Assembly: GCF_023520895.1 (NCBI RefSeq)
Contig: NZ_CP026029.1
Span: 4,588,001 to 4,652,000, forward strand
Length of the DNA stretch: 64,000 nt
Origin: Paenibacillus sp. PK3_47
Lineage (GTDB): Bacteria > Bacillota > Bacilli > Paenibacillales > Paenibacillaceae
Direction: 5' to 3'
The notes beneath the pieces were generated by a model that saw nothing but the letters and a program-made list of their open reading frames with translations, did not search any database and was not told the DNA's origin. Made by a program: the position numbers and the translations under genes. Below, piece after piece: positions 9,156-17,026 of this stretch (positions are counted from its first letter, which is position 1; each line of letters starts with the position of its first letter).

Positions 9156-9926
9156 TTGTCTTCCTATGGGAAATTTGCATATGTATACGATGAGCTGATG
9201 GCGGATATGCCGTACAGAGACTGGCTGGAGTTTGCAGAGACGGCCTGGGCCAAATACGGCAAGCCGCGCAATGTGGCCGAGCTGGGCTGCGGAACAGGCA
9301 GCATTACCATCCCGCTTGCGGCATCGGGTTATCATATGACCGGGATTGATCTGTCCTCGGACATGCTGTCCGTCGCACAGAAGAAGATGGAGGAGCATCC
9401 GCAGGGAAGGCGTTTTATGCGGGAAGGCAGTATCCGTTGGGTCAGACAGAATATGAAGGAATGGGAGCTGCCGGAGCCGGTGGACGCTGTGATTTCCTTC
9501 TGTGACTGCCTGAACTACGTGACGGAGGAAGAGGATATCCAGGCTGTTTTTGCCCGTACCTACGACGGTCTGATTCCCGGCGGAACCTTCCTGTTCGACG
9601 TGCATCATCCGAATACACTGATCCGTTATGAGGAAGAGCAGCCGTTTGTACTGGACGAGCCGTCTGTGTCTTATATCTGGACCTGTGAGCTGGATGTGCC
9701 GCGCCGTGAGATTGAGCATCATCTGTCCATATTTGCCCGTGAAGAGGGGCAGAACGGCCTGTACCGCCGGTTCGAGGAGACGCATATTCAGCGGGCTTAT
9801 GATCCGGAGTGGCTGAAGACGGAGCTTCTGAAGGCCGGATTCAGCGGTGTGCAGGTTTTTGCTGACTTTGAGTGGCTGGAGGCCGATGACAGTGCTGCAC
9901 GGCTGTTCTATATCGCTGTAAAATAA
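9156..9926 (+). CDS. yqeM: Class I SAM-dependent methyltransferase (YqeM-like)
   Basis: This 256-residue protein has the class I SAM-binding motif AELGCGTGSITIPLA and the acidic motif II ITGIDLSSDML-like segment (TGIDLSSDMLSVA). ISFCDCLNYVTEEED lies at the post-III region. The TTG start at 9156 gives the expected SSYGKFAYVYDELM N-terminus. It closes the conserved yqe operon and is followed by a rho-independent terminator. The substrate is unknown. Confidence 0.87.
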   Translation: MSSYGKFAYVYDELMADMPYRDWLEFAETAWAKYGKPRNVAELGCGTGSITIPLAASGYHMTGIDLSSDMLSVAQKKMEEHPQGRRFMREGSIRWVRQNMKEWELPEPVDAVISFCDCLNYVTEEEDIQAVFARTYDGLIPGGTFLFDVHHPNTLIRYEEEQPFVLDEPSVSYIWTCELDVPRREIEHHLSIFAREEGQNGLYRRFEETHIQRAYDPEWLKTELLKAGFSGVQVFADFEWLEADDSAARLFYIAVK

Positions 9927-9946
9927 TCGTTCAAGTGCAGAGGTTC

Positions 9947-9976
9947 TTGCCTGTAACAGGTAAGGGCCTTTTTTTG
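9947..9976 (+). terminator. Rho-independent terminator of the yqe operon
   Basis: An 8-bp stem CTTGCCTG/CAGGTAAG (one G-T pair) with loop TAA is followed by GGGCC and seven T residues. It lies 20 bp after the methyltransferase stop codon. Confidence 0.8.
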
Positions 9977-9999
9977 CTGTGCCCGGCAGCCGCAAGAAA

Positions 10000-10026
10000 C
10001 CGGCCTGTACAGCTTGTACAGGCCGG
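10000..10026 (-). terminator. Strong hairpin downstream of the 52-residue membrane protein gene
   Basis: A perfect 11-bp inverted repeat (CCGGCCTGTAC and its complement) surrounds a 5-base loop. Read on the minus strand it lies 21 bp past the small gene's stop and is followed by TTTCTTG, a weak T tract. Confidence 0.6.
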
Positions 10027-10047
10027 CGCTTCATCTTCCAACCTTTT

Positions 10048-10206
10048 TTACCGGTGCTCAAACAAGTCGATGGCGCCCAGTACAATATGCGCCAGTCCAA
10101 AGCCAAGTACGCCGGTTGCTGCCAGCTTGTACTTGCTTCCCAGAAAAGCTGCTCCGGAAGCGGAGACTACGGTACCAAGAACGGTGGGGATCAGACCTTC
10201 ACGCAT
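10048..10206 (-). CDS. Small hydrophobic membrane protein, 52 residues
   Basis: An ORF of 52 codons on the minus strand starts MREGLIPTVLG and ends GAIDLFEHR. It is preceded by a good ribosome binding site (AAGGAGTG, 7 bases before the ATG). Residues 8-25 (TVLGTVVSASGAAFLG) and 29-47 (AATGVLGFGLAHIVLGAI) are hydrophobic, Gly/Ala-rich and could form two short membrane helices. A hairpin follows the stop codon. I do not recognise a named family. The start signal, hairpin and amino-acid composition support a real gene; no function can be assigned. Confidence 0.7.
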   Translation of the reverse strand: MREGLIPTVLGTVVSASGAAFLGSKYKLAATGVLGFGLAHIVLGAIDLFEHR

Positions 10207-10565
10207 ATGAAACACTCCTTCTCGGTGGTATGGGAGACATTCATTAGTGTGAGTTAAGCGGGATTAAATTATGTATGGGTCTGCAGAACAGAAATATGGT
10301 TTAGGAAAGTGTGAACAAAAGGACTGGAAATAAATAAAAATCTAGCACTTTTTTACAGAGTTATTAAAAACAGAGGAGATTCAGTAAATTAACATTCCTT
10401 TGTTTTAGATTAAATTAAAGCGTTCTCGGCAAGGGATTCAACGACTATATGTTTTTATTCCGTAAGGTTTCTATTTGCTTCCAGAGGCGAATACATTATA
10501 ACTAGCCTAAAACAATTAAGGGATTTGTAAAGAGGAGGGGGAAGGGCTTTCTGACAGGGGTTAAA
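10207..10565. other. AT-rich intergenic region upstream of the first ABC operon
   Basis: No ORF, RNA gene or clear repeat is visible here. The part after 10380 should contain the promoter of the ABC operon that begins at 10618, but I cannot fix -35/-10 boxes with confidence. Confidence 0.5.
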
Positions 10566-10581
10566 TTGGATGCGTTTACAT
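10566..10581 (+). promoter_or_regulatory. Candidate CcpA cre site
   Basis: TTGGATGCGTTTACAT matches the Bacillus cre consensus (WTGNNARCGNWWWCAW) at all but one position. It lies 36 bp before the start codon of the sugar-binding lipoprotein gene, where a bound repressor would block transcription. Catabolite repression of an arabinoside importer would be expected. This is a sequence match only. Confidence 0.55.
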
Positions 10582-10617
10582 CGGTAATCATTTTTTCACC
10601 TTACAGGGGGGGCAAGT

Positions 10618-11949
10618 ATGAAGAATAAGTGGTTCCTTTCGTTAATGGTCATTTCACTGGTTGTGTTCCTGGCCGGCTGCGGCAGCAAGTCCTCAGAGTC
10701 ATCCGGCGAATCCTCGGTTCTGAACGGGGGTGCCGGCGAGAGTGCAACGGAGCTGTCCTACTGGACCTTTGTCGAGCTGCATGGCCAGCATTTTGAGAAA
10801 ATGCTTGAAAAATGGAATGCGGCCAATCCCGACCGGCAGATCAAGCTGAATGTCACGGTGATGCCTTATGATGATATGCACAATAAGCTGTCGATCGCCG
10901 TGCAGACAGGGGTAGGCGCTCCGGATATCTCTGATATCGAGCTGGGTAAATTCCCGGACTTTCTGGCCGGCACACCGCAGCTGGAACCGCTGAATGATGT
11001 GGCGGAGCCTTTTAAAGACACTGTGGTGCAGTCCCAGCTTGACCTCTACAGCAAAGAAGGCAATATCTATGGCTTATCCACGCATGTCGGAGCGACAGTC
11101 GCTTTTTATAATACGGAAATTCTTGAGGAAGCCGGTGTGGATTACAAGAGTATTGTGACGTGGGAGGACTTCAAGCAGGCGGGAATCAAGGTATATGAAA
11201 AAACAGGAAAATACATGGGCACCGCCGACACCAGTGCGTCCTGGCAGGCTTCGCTGCTGCTGGCGCAGCAGGAGTCCGATTTTACCGATGCTGACGGAAA
11301 ACCTCAGGTGAATACGCCCGAAATGGCCAGAGCGATGACGATGCTGAAGGATCTTCAGGACAATAACGTAATTGCAACGATTGCCGGCGGACAGCCGGAT
11401 ACGGAGGAAGCATACGGTGAGTTTAACTCCGGAAATTATGTGACCGCCTTTATGCCGCTGTGGCAGATGTCGAGATACACCAACTATATGAAAGACTTAA
11501 GCGGCAAAATCGCCATCGCTCCGCTTCCGGTTCTGGAAAAGGGGATGCACAGATCCTACGGCGGCGGCGGTACCGGAACGGTTGTGACCAAAACAGCCAA
11601 GGATGTGCAGCTGGCTAAGGATTTTATCGCCTACGCCAAGCTGTCCCTCGACGCAAACATTGAAATCTGGAATACCCTCGGCTTTGACCCGATCAACATG
11701 AGCGTCTGGGATATGAAAGAGGTCACGCATAATCCGGATAACCAGTTCGTGAAGTATTTTGTCAACAACCCGTTCGATGTGCTCAACGAAATCAAGGAAG
11801 AGATCAACCTGATCCGGTCCACCTCCGCTTCGCCGACGATCAACAATGTACTGTGCACCGTGACGTTTAATGAGATTTTTGAGGACGGAAAGGATGTACA
11901 GCAGGCTCTGGATGATGCCCAGGCACAGATCGAGCAGGAGCTGAAATAA
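10618..11949 (+). CDS. Sugar ABC transporter substrate-binding lipoprotein
   Basis: This 443-residue extracellular binding protein has a lipoprotein signal (FLAGC, lipidated Cys21) and a Ser-rich linker. The mature domain begins ATELSYWTFVELHG, typical of family 1 carbohydrate-binding proteins. It heads an operon with two permease genes and no ATPase gene, so it probably relies on a shared MsmX-type ATPase encoded elsewhere. A cre-like site lies upstream and an intercistronic hairpin downstream. GH43 and GH127 genes in the following 12 kb suggest arabinose-containing oligosaccharides; this substrate is inferred. Confidence 0.92.
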   Translation: MKNKWFLSLMVISLVVFLAGCGSKSSESSGESSVLNGGAGESATELSYWTFVELHGQHFEKMLEKWNAANPDRQIKLNVTVMPYDDMHNKLSIAVQTGVGAPDISDIELGKFPDFLAGTPQLEPLNDVAEPFKDTVVQSQLDLYSKEGNIYGLSTHVGATVAFYNTEILEEAGVDYKSIVTWEDFKQAGIKVYEKTGKYMGTADTSASWQASLLLAQQESDFTDADGKPQVNTPEMARAMTMLKDLQDNNVIATIAGGQPDTEEAYGEFNSGNYVTAFMPLWQMSRYTNYMKDLSGKIAIAPLPVLEKGMHRSYGGGGTGTVVTKTAKDVQLAKDFIAYAKLSLDANIEIWNTLGFDPINMSVWDMKEVTHNPDNQFVKYFVNNPFDVLNEIKEEINLIRSTSASPTINNVLCTVTFNEIFEDGKDVQQALDDAQAQIEQELK

Positions 11950-11969
11950 GAACGGAAGGTTATTTTGCG

Positions 11970-11994
11970 GAGCTGCCCTTACTAAGGGCGGCTC
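11970..11994 (+). other. Intercistronic hairpin between binding protein and permease genes
   Basis: A 12-bp inverted repeat (GAGCTGCCCTTA with its complement, one mismatch) lies between the lipoprotein stop and the first permease gene. It is followed by TCTCTTCC rather than a clean T run. In many sugar ABC operons such a hairpin stabilises the upstream mRNA or partly terminates it, which raises binding-protein levels above permease levels. Confidence 0.55.
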
Positions 11995-12016
11995 TCTTCC
12001 CAAAGGAGTAGAAGCA

Positions 12017-12910
12017 ATGATCAAAAAGGTTCTCTATTCGCAAAAGGTCGCTCCTTACGTCTTTGTGCTGCCCTTTGTGCTTGTATTCGTCATTTTTTGG
12101 GTGTATCCGCTGCTCAGTTCATTCGGCATGAGTTTTCAAAAGGTAACATTGGGCCAGGAAGCGCAGTGGATCGGCGCGGATAACTATACGAAGCTGATGG
12201 GCGATACGATTTTCTTTAAAGCGGTGCGCAACAGTGCGGCCTATATGATTCTGACCCTGGCGATTCTGATACCGTTCCCGATGCTGTTCGCCGTCCTGCT
12301 CAATAACAAAGCCGTCTGGGGACGCGAATTTTTCAAATCCTCGTTCTTTTTCCCGGCACTGACTTCGGTGGTTGTGGCAGGAACGATTTTCAGGCTGATG
12401 TTCGGGGAAATGGAGGGCTCGCTGATCAACAGTGTGCTGGGGCTGTTCGGCATCGAACCGGTGAAATTTTTGAAGGGACAGGTTACCGGGTATATTGCTC
12501 TTGTCGCCCTGGCTTCCTGGAGATGGATGGGTGTGAATATGCTCTACTTTATGTCAGGACTTAAAAATATCCCCGATGATTATTACGAAGCGGCCTCCAT
12601 TGACGGGGCATCCGCTTTTCAGCGTTTTACGAAAATTACGATACCGTTACTCAAGCCTACGACAATCTATGTATTAACGATCAGTATCTACGCCGGCCTG
12701 GCCATGTTTATCGAGAGCATGATGCTGTGGAACGGCAATAATTCCCCGAAAAATATCGGGCTGACGATCGTCGGCTATCTATACCGGCAGGGGATTGAGA
12801 AAAACAACCTCGGCTACGCGGCGGCTGTCGGTATTGTGCTGCTGCTGATCACGATGATTATTAACCTGACACAGCTGGCCATAAGCGGCATGTTCAAGAA
12901 GGAGGATTAA
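12017..12910 (+). CDS. Sugar ABC transporter permease (first)
   Basis: A 297-residue MalF/UgpA-type inner-membrane permease with about six hydrophobic segments. The EAA loop reads YYEAASIDGASAFQRF followed by ITIPLLKP, the site that docks on the ATPase. AAAGGAG precedes the ATG. It is separated from the second permease gene by 3 bp, so the two should form a heterodimeric channel for the upstream lipoprotein's ligand. Confidence 0.92.
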   Translation: MIKKVLYSQKVAPYVFVLPFVLVFVIFWVYPLLSSFGMSFQKVTLGQEAQWIGADNYTKLMGDTIFFKAVRNSAAYMILTLAILIPFPMLFAVLLNNKAVWGREFFKSSFFFPALTSVVVAGTIFRLMFGEMEGSLINSVLGLFGIEPVKFLKGQVTGYIALVALASWRWMGVNMLYFMSGLKNIPDDYYEAASIDGASAFQRFTKITIPLLKPTTIYVLTISIYAGLAMFIESMMLWNGNNSPKNIGLTIVGYLYRQGIEKNNLGYAAAVGIVLLLITMIINLTQLAISGMFKKED

Positions 12911-12913
12911 GAG

Positions 12914-13747
12914 ATGAAGCAGGGTACGGTTCAAAAAATCACTCTTTTTGCGCTGTTCACAGTACTGTGCATTCTTATTCTTGTTCCCTTCTATGCGGTG
13001 ACGATCGCTTCGTTCAAGCCGGGTGAGGATCTGATCCGTTACGGCCTGAATTTGCGGTTTGACCTGTCGGTAATGAGCCTTGATAACTTTGTCTTTTTGT
13101 TCAGCGGCGATCATGCTTATTTTACCTGGTTCTTCAACTCGCTGCTGCTGACGGTCGTTCAGGTTACATTAACGCTGCTGGTCAGTGCGACGGTTGCTTA
13201 CGGCTTCTCGGCCTATGAATTTAGAGGAAAAAACTTTCTGTTCATTTGCGTCCTGCTCATTATGATGGTGCCGTTCGAGATTCTGCTGCTGCCGCTGTAT
13301 ACGCTGACCTTTGATCTGGGGCTGATGAACAGCTATTCGGCGATTATTCTGCCGGGGGTGGCGAGTGCGGCGACGATTTTCTTTTTCAGGCAGTATTTGC
13401 GGGGCATTCCGAAGGAAATGATCGCCGCCGGACGGGTGGACGGAGCTCATGAATATGCGATCTACGTGCGCCTTATTCTGCCGGTGATGAAGCCGTCTTT
13501 TGCCGCGATGGCCATCCTGAACGGGATGAACAGCTGGAACAATTTCCTGTGGCCGTTTATGGTGCTCAGTAACGAGAACAAGTACACGCTGCCGATCGGA
13601 CTGAAAACACTGCTTACCCCGTACGGGAATAACTATGATTTGCTGATTGTCGGCTCTTTTTTCTCGATACTGCCGATTCTGGCTTTGTTTCTGGGCTTTC
13701 AAAAGTATTTCATCGACGGGATGACGGCAGGTGCGGTAAAAGGGTGA
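12914..13747 (+). CDS. Sugar ABC transporter permease (second)
   Basis: A 277-residue MalG/UgpE-type permease with about six hydrophobic segments and the EAA loop EMIAAGRVDGAHEYAIYVR followed by LILPVMKP. It closes the three-gene importer operon. A hairpin about 50 bp downstream lies between it and the convergent ArsR-like gene. Confidence 0.92.
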   Translation: MKQGTVQKITLFALFTVLCILILVPFYAVTIASFKPGEDLIRYGLNLRFDLSVMSLDNFVFLFSGDHAYFTWFFNSLLLTVVQVTLTLLVSATVAYGFSAYEFRGKNFLFICVLLIMMVPFEILLLPLYTLTFDLGLMNSYSAIILPGVASAATIFFFRQYLRGIPKEMIAAGRVDGAHEYAIYVRLILPVMKPSFAAMAILNGMNSWNNFLWPFMVLSNENKYTLPIGLKTLLTPYGNNYDLLIVGSFFSILPILALFLGFQKYFIDGMTAGAVKG

Positions 13748-13796
13748 GGCGCGGAAGGAGAGTCATACTGCGCGTGTCGTGAACATGTGAAAAGAA

Positions 13797-13826
13797 AAGG
13801 CAGGACCCCGTCCGGAGTCTTGCCTT
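13797..13826 (-). terminator. Terminator between convergent ABC operon and ArsR-like gene
   Basis: The arms AAGGCAGGAC and GTCTTGCCTT pair with one G-T. Read on the minus strand the stem is followed by TTTTCTTTTC, so it mainly fits the ArsR-like gene but may act in both directions. Confidence 0.65.
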
Positions 13827-13850
13827 AGGTTTACTTAAGAAAAGGGGAGT

Positions 13851-14825
13851 TTATTCCGCACCCGCAGGCGCGGGGGCCGGAGCCGGAGCCTGGCAGCTTC
13901 CCGTATCTTTCACTTCATGCACATTGTAGAGGATACGGGCCAGTAAGTCCTGGCTGTAGTTGCCGAAATGCTTGCCGTAGATCGTCATTCCGCGCTTGTT
14001 AACCGGCTTATCGGTGACGGCAATGCGGAAGGTCAGCTCACTCCGGTAATCCAGTTTGATATCATCCAGCGTGATGTCCGAAATCCGGCAGCCGTCGATA
14101 AAGCTTCCTTCGTTGTTGATCCGGATCAGCTTGAGCATCCCGTATTGGTTGAGATGGGGAGGCCACCAGTCGGGATTGAAGGTGCCGCGCTGATCCCCGA
14201 AATCGCCGGGGCTGGTCCAACAGCCGATTTCTATGCCATTCAGATAAAAGTACAGGTCTGAAGGATAGTTGTCGCTGAACCCCGGTGCTTCGGAGCCAAG
14301 CTCCATGGAGAACTGAATCTCCCGGAAGGACTGGTTCGCCTTCAGATAATTCGGAATACGGTACTCCAGAAAGCCTTCGGACATCCAGATGATTTCGGAA
14401 TCAATCCGCTGCGGATCTGCAAAGTACCGCGGTTCATCGAAGTCGCCGATAATACTGTCCTTGGTAGCCAGCCCACAGGTGGGAACAGCCTGATAATTAC
14501 TGTAGTGTCCTACTTGAATCTCGACTTCATATAGGTTGTTGACATCCTTGCTGCGCAGGTCAACCATCAGCTTATCCTTGTTGAGGTAGCAGATTTTCTG
14601 AATCCCGTGTTTGCCTACAGATGTATTAATTTCAATGAGACCGCTTTCTTCCAGCTTTTTAATATGCATGGTAATGGCACCGTTGCTCAGATTGAGCTTT
14701 TTGGCAATTTCATTAAGGTTCAGCGCCTGATTGGTGGCCAGAAGCTCCAGAATCTGAATCCGGATTTCAGAACTGAGCGCTTTGAAAATATCAATACCGC
14801 TCATAAGATCTTTAATATAAATCAT
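13851..14825 (-). CDS. ArsR-type winged-helix regulator with large C-terminal domain
   Basis: This 324-residue protein has an ArsR winged helix at about residues 8-80: IFKALSSEIRIQILELLA, then the recognition region LNLSNGAITMHIKKLEESG. About 220 further residues follow, rich in predicted beta strands, with aromatic and Asp/Asn-rich stretches (YFYLNGIEIGCWTSPGD, FNPDWWPPHL), and a Pro-Ala tail. Most ArsR repressors are near 100 residues, so the extension is probably the ligand domain. The gene is divergent from the GH43 gene and ends next to the importer operon. It is the likely local regulator, perhaps sensing a sugar. Confidence 0.82.
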   Translation of the reverse strand: MIYIKDLMSGIDIFKALSSEIRIQILELLATNQALNLNEIAKKLNLSNGAITMHIKKLEESGLIEINTSVGKHGIQKICYLNKDKLMVDLRSKDVNNLYEVEIQVGHYSNYQAVPTCGLATKDSIIGDFDEPRYFADPQRIDSEIIWMSEGFLEYRIPNYLKANQSFREIQFSMELGSEAPGFSDNYPSDLYFYLNGIEIGCWTSPGDFGDQRGTFNPDWWPPHLNQYGMLKLIRINNEGSFIDGCRISDITLDDIKLDYRSELTFRIAVTDKPVNKRGMTIYGKHFGNYSQDLLARILYNVHEVKDTGSCQAPAPAPAPAGAE

Positions 14826-15130
14826 ACAGTACCTTCTTCCGCAGACGTTATAGAACTAACTGTTTTAAGAAATTATAAACTTATTGATTTGGAAAGAAAA
14901 GCTCCTCTCTTTAATATAAGGATAGTTTTGAGATAACGCTGTTACAATCTCGATCAGGGTGTGAAAATTCCGCGAGCAGCAAGGATTAAACTGCAGCTAA
15001 TCGAGTGAGAAGTGGAATCTGGTCAAGAATTATTTTACTTTAATAATATATAAAAAGATTTATATTTTTATGATTACAAAAAGGAAAAAATATGCTACTT
15101 TATTGTTGCGGGCGAACCAAGTTTAATCAT
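14826..15130. other. AT-rich divergent promoter region between ArsR-like and GH43 genes
   Basis: No ORF or RNA gene is seen. The stretch around 15030-15100 is very AT-rich and probably holds the GH43 promoter. A possible operator follows immediately downstream. Confidence 0.5.
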
Positions 15131-15165
15131 ATCTAAATTATTTAGGATGTATCTAAATGTTTAAG
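15131..15165. promoter_or_regulatory. Candidate operator: paired CTAAAT repeats
   Basis: A perfect 13-bp inverted repeat CTAAAT-T-ATTTAG lies at 15133-15145. A second, imperfect copy (CTAAAT-G-TTTAAG) begins exactly 20 bp later at 15153, two helical turns away and 39 bp before the GH43 gene's start region. ArsR-type repressors bind short inverted repeats, so this may be the site of the adjacent regulator. Confidence 0.5.
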
Positions 15166-15203
15166 ACGGCGACAAATACCTGCTGAACAAAGGAGCTACC
15201 TTT

Positions 15204-16169
15204 ATGAGTACAAACCGGCAATACAGCAATCCGCTTGTAGAGCAGCGTGCAGATCCATGGGTGTATAAGCATACTGACGGCTATTATTATTTTACCGCCT
15301 CCGTCCCGGAATACGACCGGATTGAGGTGCGCAGATCGCAGACTCTGAAAGGATTAAGGGATTCAGTCCCTGTGGTAGCCTGGCGTAAATATGAAAACGG
15401 TCCGCTGAGCGCGAACATCTGGGCACCGGAGATCCATTACATCCAGGGGAAATGGTATATTTACTTCGCAGCTGCCCATACATCCGAGACGAAGGAAGGT
15501 CTGTTCGACCACCGTATGTATGTGCTGGAGAATGAAGCGGATAATCCGCTCGAAGGAACATGGGTGGAGAAGGGCCAGGTGATGACAGCCTGGGAGTCCT
15601 TCGCCCTTGACGCGACCACCTTTCAGCATAAAGGCACTTTGTATTATGTATGGGCGCAAAAGGATCCGGAGATTTCCGGCAACTCCAACCTGTACATCTC
15701 CGAAATGAGCAGCCCCTGGACGCTGACCGGGCCGCAGACCATGATTGCCTCACCGCAGCATCCATGGGAGATTATCGGGTTCAGCGTAAATGAGGGGCCA
15801 GCCGTGCTGAAGCGTAACGGGCGGATCTTCATCAGCTTCTCGGCCAGTGCGACTGACTTTAACTACTGCATGGGACTGCTTGCTGCGGACGAGAACAGCA
15901 ATCTGCTCCATGCGGATTCATGGACCAAGCTGCCGGAGCCCGTGTTTAGGACGAGTGAGGAGAACGGTCAATACGGCCCCGGTCACAACAGCTTCACGGT
16001 TAACGAGGACGGCGAGGATGTCCTGATCTACCATGCGCGCAATTACAAAGAAATCAGCGGCGACCCGCTGTATGACCCGAACCGCCACACCCGCGCCCAG
16101 GTATTCCGCTGGAATGAGGATGGCACACCGGATTTCGGGGTGCCGGTGAGGGACGGGGCTAAGGAATAA
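15204..16169 (+). CDS. Glycoside hydrolase family 43 (arabinofuranosidase/arabinanase-like)
   Basis: This 321-residue enzyme is a single five-bladed propeller without a signal peptide, so it is cytoplasmic. The three GH43 carboxylates are visible: Asp17 in RADPWV (base), Asp136 in ALDATTF (pKa modulator) and Glu197 in VNEGPAV (acid). The pattern is closest to exo-acting alpha-L-arabinofuranosidases of the family. Its promoter is shared with the ArsR-like gene, and a strong terminator follows. It probably cleaves arabinose-containing oligosaccharides brought in by the importer at 10.6-13.7 kb. Confidence 0.88.
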   Translation: MSTNRQYSNPLVEQRADPWVYKHTDGYYYFTASVPEYDRIEVRRSQTLKGLRDSVPVVAWRKYENGPLSANIWAPEIHYIQGKWYIYFAAAHTSETKEGLFDHRMYVLENEADNPLEGTWVEKGQVMTAWESFALDATTFQHKGTLYYVWAQKDPEISGNSNLYISEMSSPWTLTGPQTMIASPQHPWEIIGFSVNEGPAVLKRNGRIFISFSASATDFNYCMGLLAADENSNLLHADSWTKLPEPVFRTSEENGQYGPGHNSFTVNEDGEDVLIYHARNYKEISGDPLYDPNRHTRAQVFRWNEDGTPDFGVPVRDGAKE

Positions 16170-16173
16170 AGAG

Positions 16174-16215
16174 CCAGCGGCAGCCCTGGACGGGGAGGTC
16201 CTTGGCTGCCGCTGG
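16174..16215 (+). terminator. Terminator after the GH43 gene
   Basis: A perfect 12-bp inverted repeat (CCAGCGGCAGCC and complement) closes a loop that itself contains GGAC/GTCC. The stem is followed by TTTGTG. It starts 4 bp after the stop codon. Confidence 0.7.
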
Positions 16216-16222
16216 TTTGTGA

Positions 16223-16410
16223 GATAAATGAAGTGCTGCTCAAACGTGCTGGTGGAACATACTGCTCAAATGTGCTTCTCAAAAACATACTGTCGGACGA
16301 ACGCCCAAACGTGCTGCTCAAAACATACTGTCGGACGAACGCCCAAACGTGCTGCTCAAAACATACTAGCTGAACATACCACTCAAACGTGCTGCTCAAG
16401 CATCCGCCCA
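16223..16410. repeat. Degenerate tandem repeat, 38-bp unit
   Basis: Units containing ACATACTGTCGGACGAACGC and then CCCAAACGTGCTGCTCAAA recur with a 38-bp period at 16285, 16323 and 16361, and decayed copies flank them. ORFs called here follow the repeat and have no ribosome binding sites, so I treat the stretch as non-coding. It immediately precedes a 187-bp hairpin element. Confidence 0.75.
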
Positions 16411-16416
16411 AACTAA

Positions 16417-16603
16417 CTAATTGGATTTTCTCCACTTAATTCTATTATTTTTCACCATTTTAGAGAATTAGTTGGAATAACTCCATTTAATCTTTAGTAT
16501 ATTCCACTTTGTCGGCGAGATCGGCGGATTTAAGTGGAGTTTTTCCCATTAGCCTTAAAGAATCGCAAATTCATCCAGGATTAAGTGGAGAATTTCCCGT
16601 TAG
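16417..16603. repeat. 187-bp four-hairpin dyad element, TGGA-core type, copy 1
   Basis: Four 23-bp imperfect hairpins start at 16417, 16468, 16530 and 16581, so the spacings are 51, 62 and 51. Each follows the plan TTAA-n-TGGA-N5-TCCA-n-TTAA with small changes. The first two hairpins are inverted relative to the last two: the reverse complement of hairpin 4 matches hairpin 1 at most positions, and likewise hairpin 3 matches hairpin 2. The same architecture recurs at 42540-42726 with different spacer sequence. No coding potential is evident. Confidence 0.85.
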
Positions 16604-16693
16604 CTCGGTGGTTCGGCAATATTACAATGATCGGACTACTTCTAATTCCCTGCTTGTGCTGCAGAAGACCTGGAGGAAGTACGCGTCTGCGAT

Positions 16694-16880
16694 TTAAATG
16701 CATTATTTACACTTATAACGAACGATTTTAAGGGCGAGAGTGCTTTAGCTGCATTCTGTGCACTTAAAACTCACTATATTCTATAAAAAGAGACTTTCCA
16801 CCAGTTTTAACTGTACAAAATACACTTATACGTTCAAAACCGTTTTTTCATAGTCTTTTAACTGCAGGAAATGCACTTAA
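16694..16880. repeat. 187-bp four-hairpin dyad element, TGCA-core type
   Basis: Four 23-bp hairpins start at 16694, 16745, 16807 and 16858, again spaced 51, 62 and 51. The plan is TTAA-n-TGCA-N5-TGCA-n-TTAA. Hairpin 3 has TGTA/TACA, a paired change that keeps complementarity. Loops of hairpins 1-2 are T-rich (TTATT, TTCTG) and loops of hairpins 3-4 are A-rich (CAAAA, GGAAA), consistent with inversion about the centre. It lies 90 bp after the TGGA-core element. Confidence 0.8.
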
Positions 16881-17026
16881 ACGCCACACGCTGCTCATTT
16901 CACCCTAGTTACCTTTAGCAGACAACAGGCTGCTGGTAGTTTGACCAACGTCTACTTAATCCTCACCTTTAAAATGAAAATGTTCATGATGAATCCCGTC
17001 CATCCCCACCAATCCCCCACACAACC

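Noticed and set aside
9935..10257. Three overlapping plus-strand ORFs
   Set aside because: They cross two terminator hairpins and are antisense to the 52-residue membrane protein, which has the better start signal.
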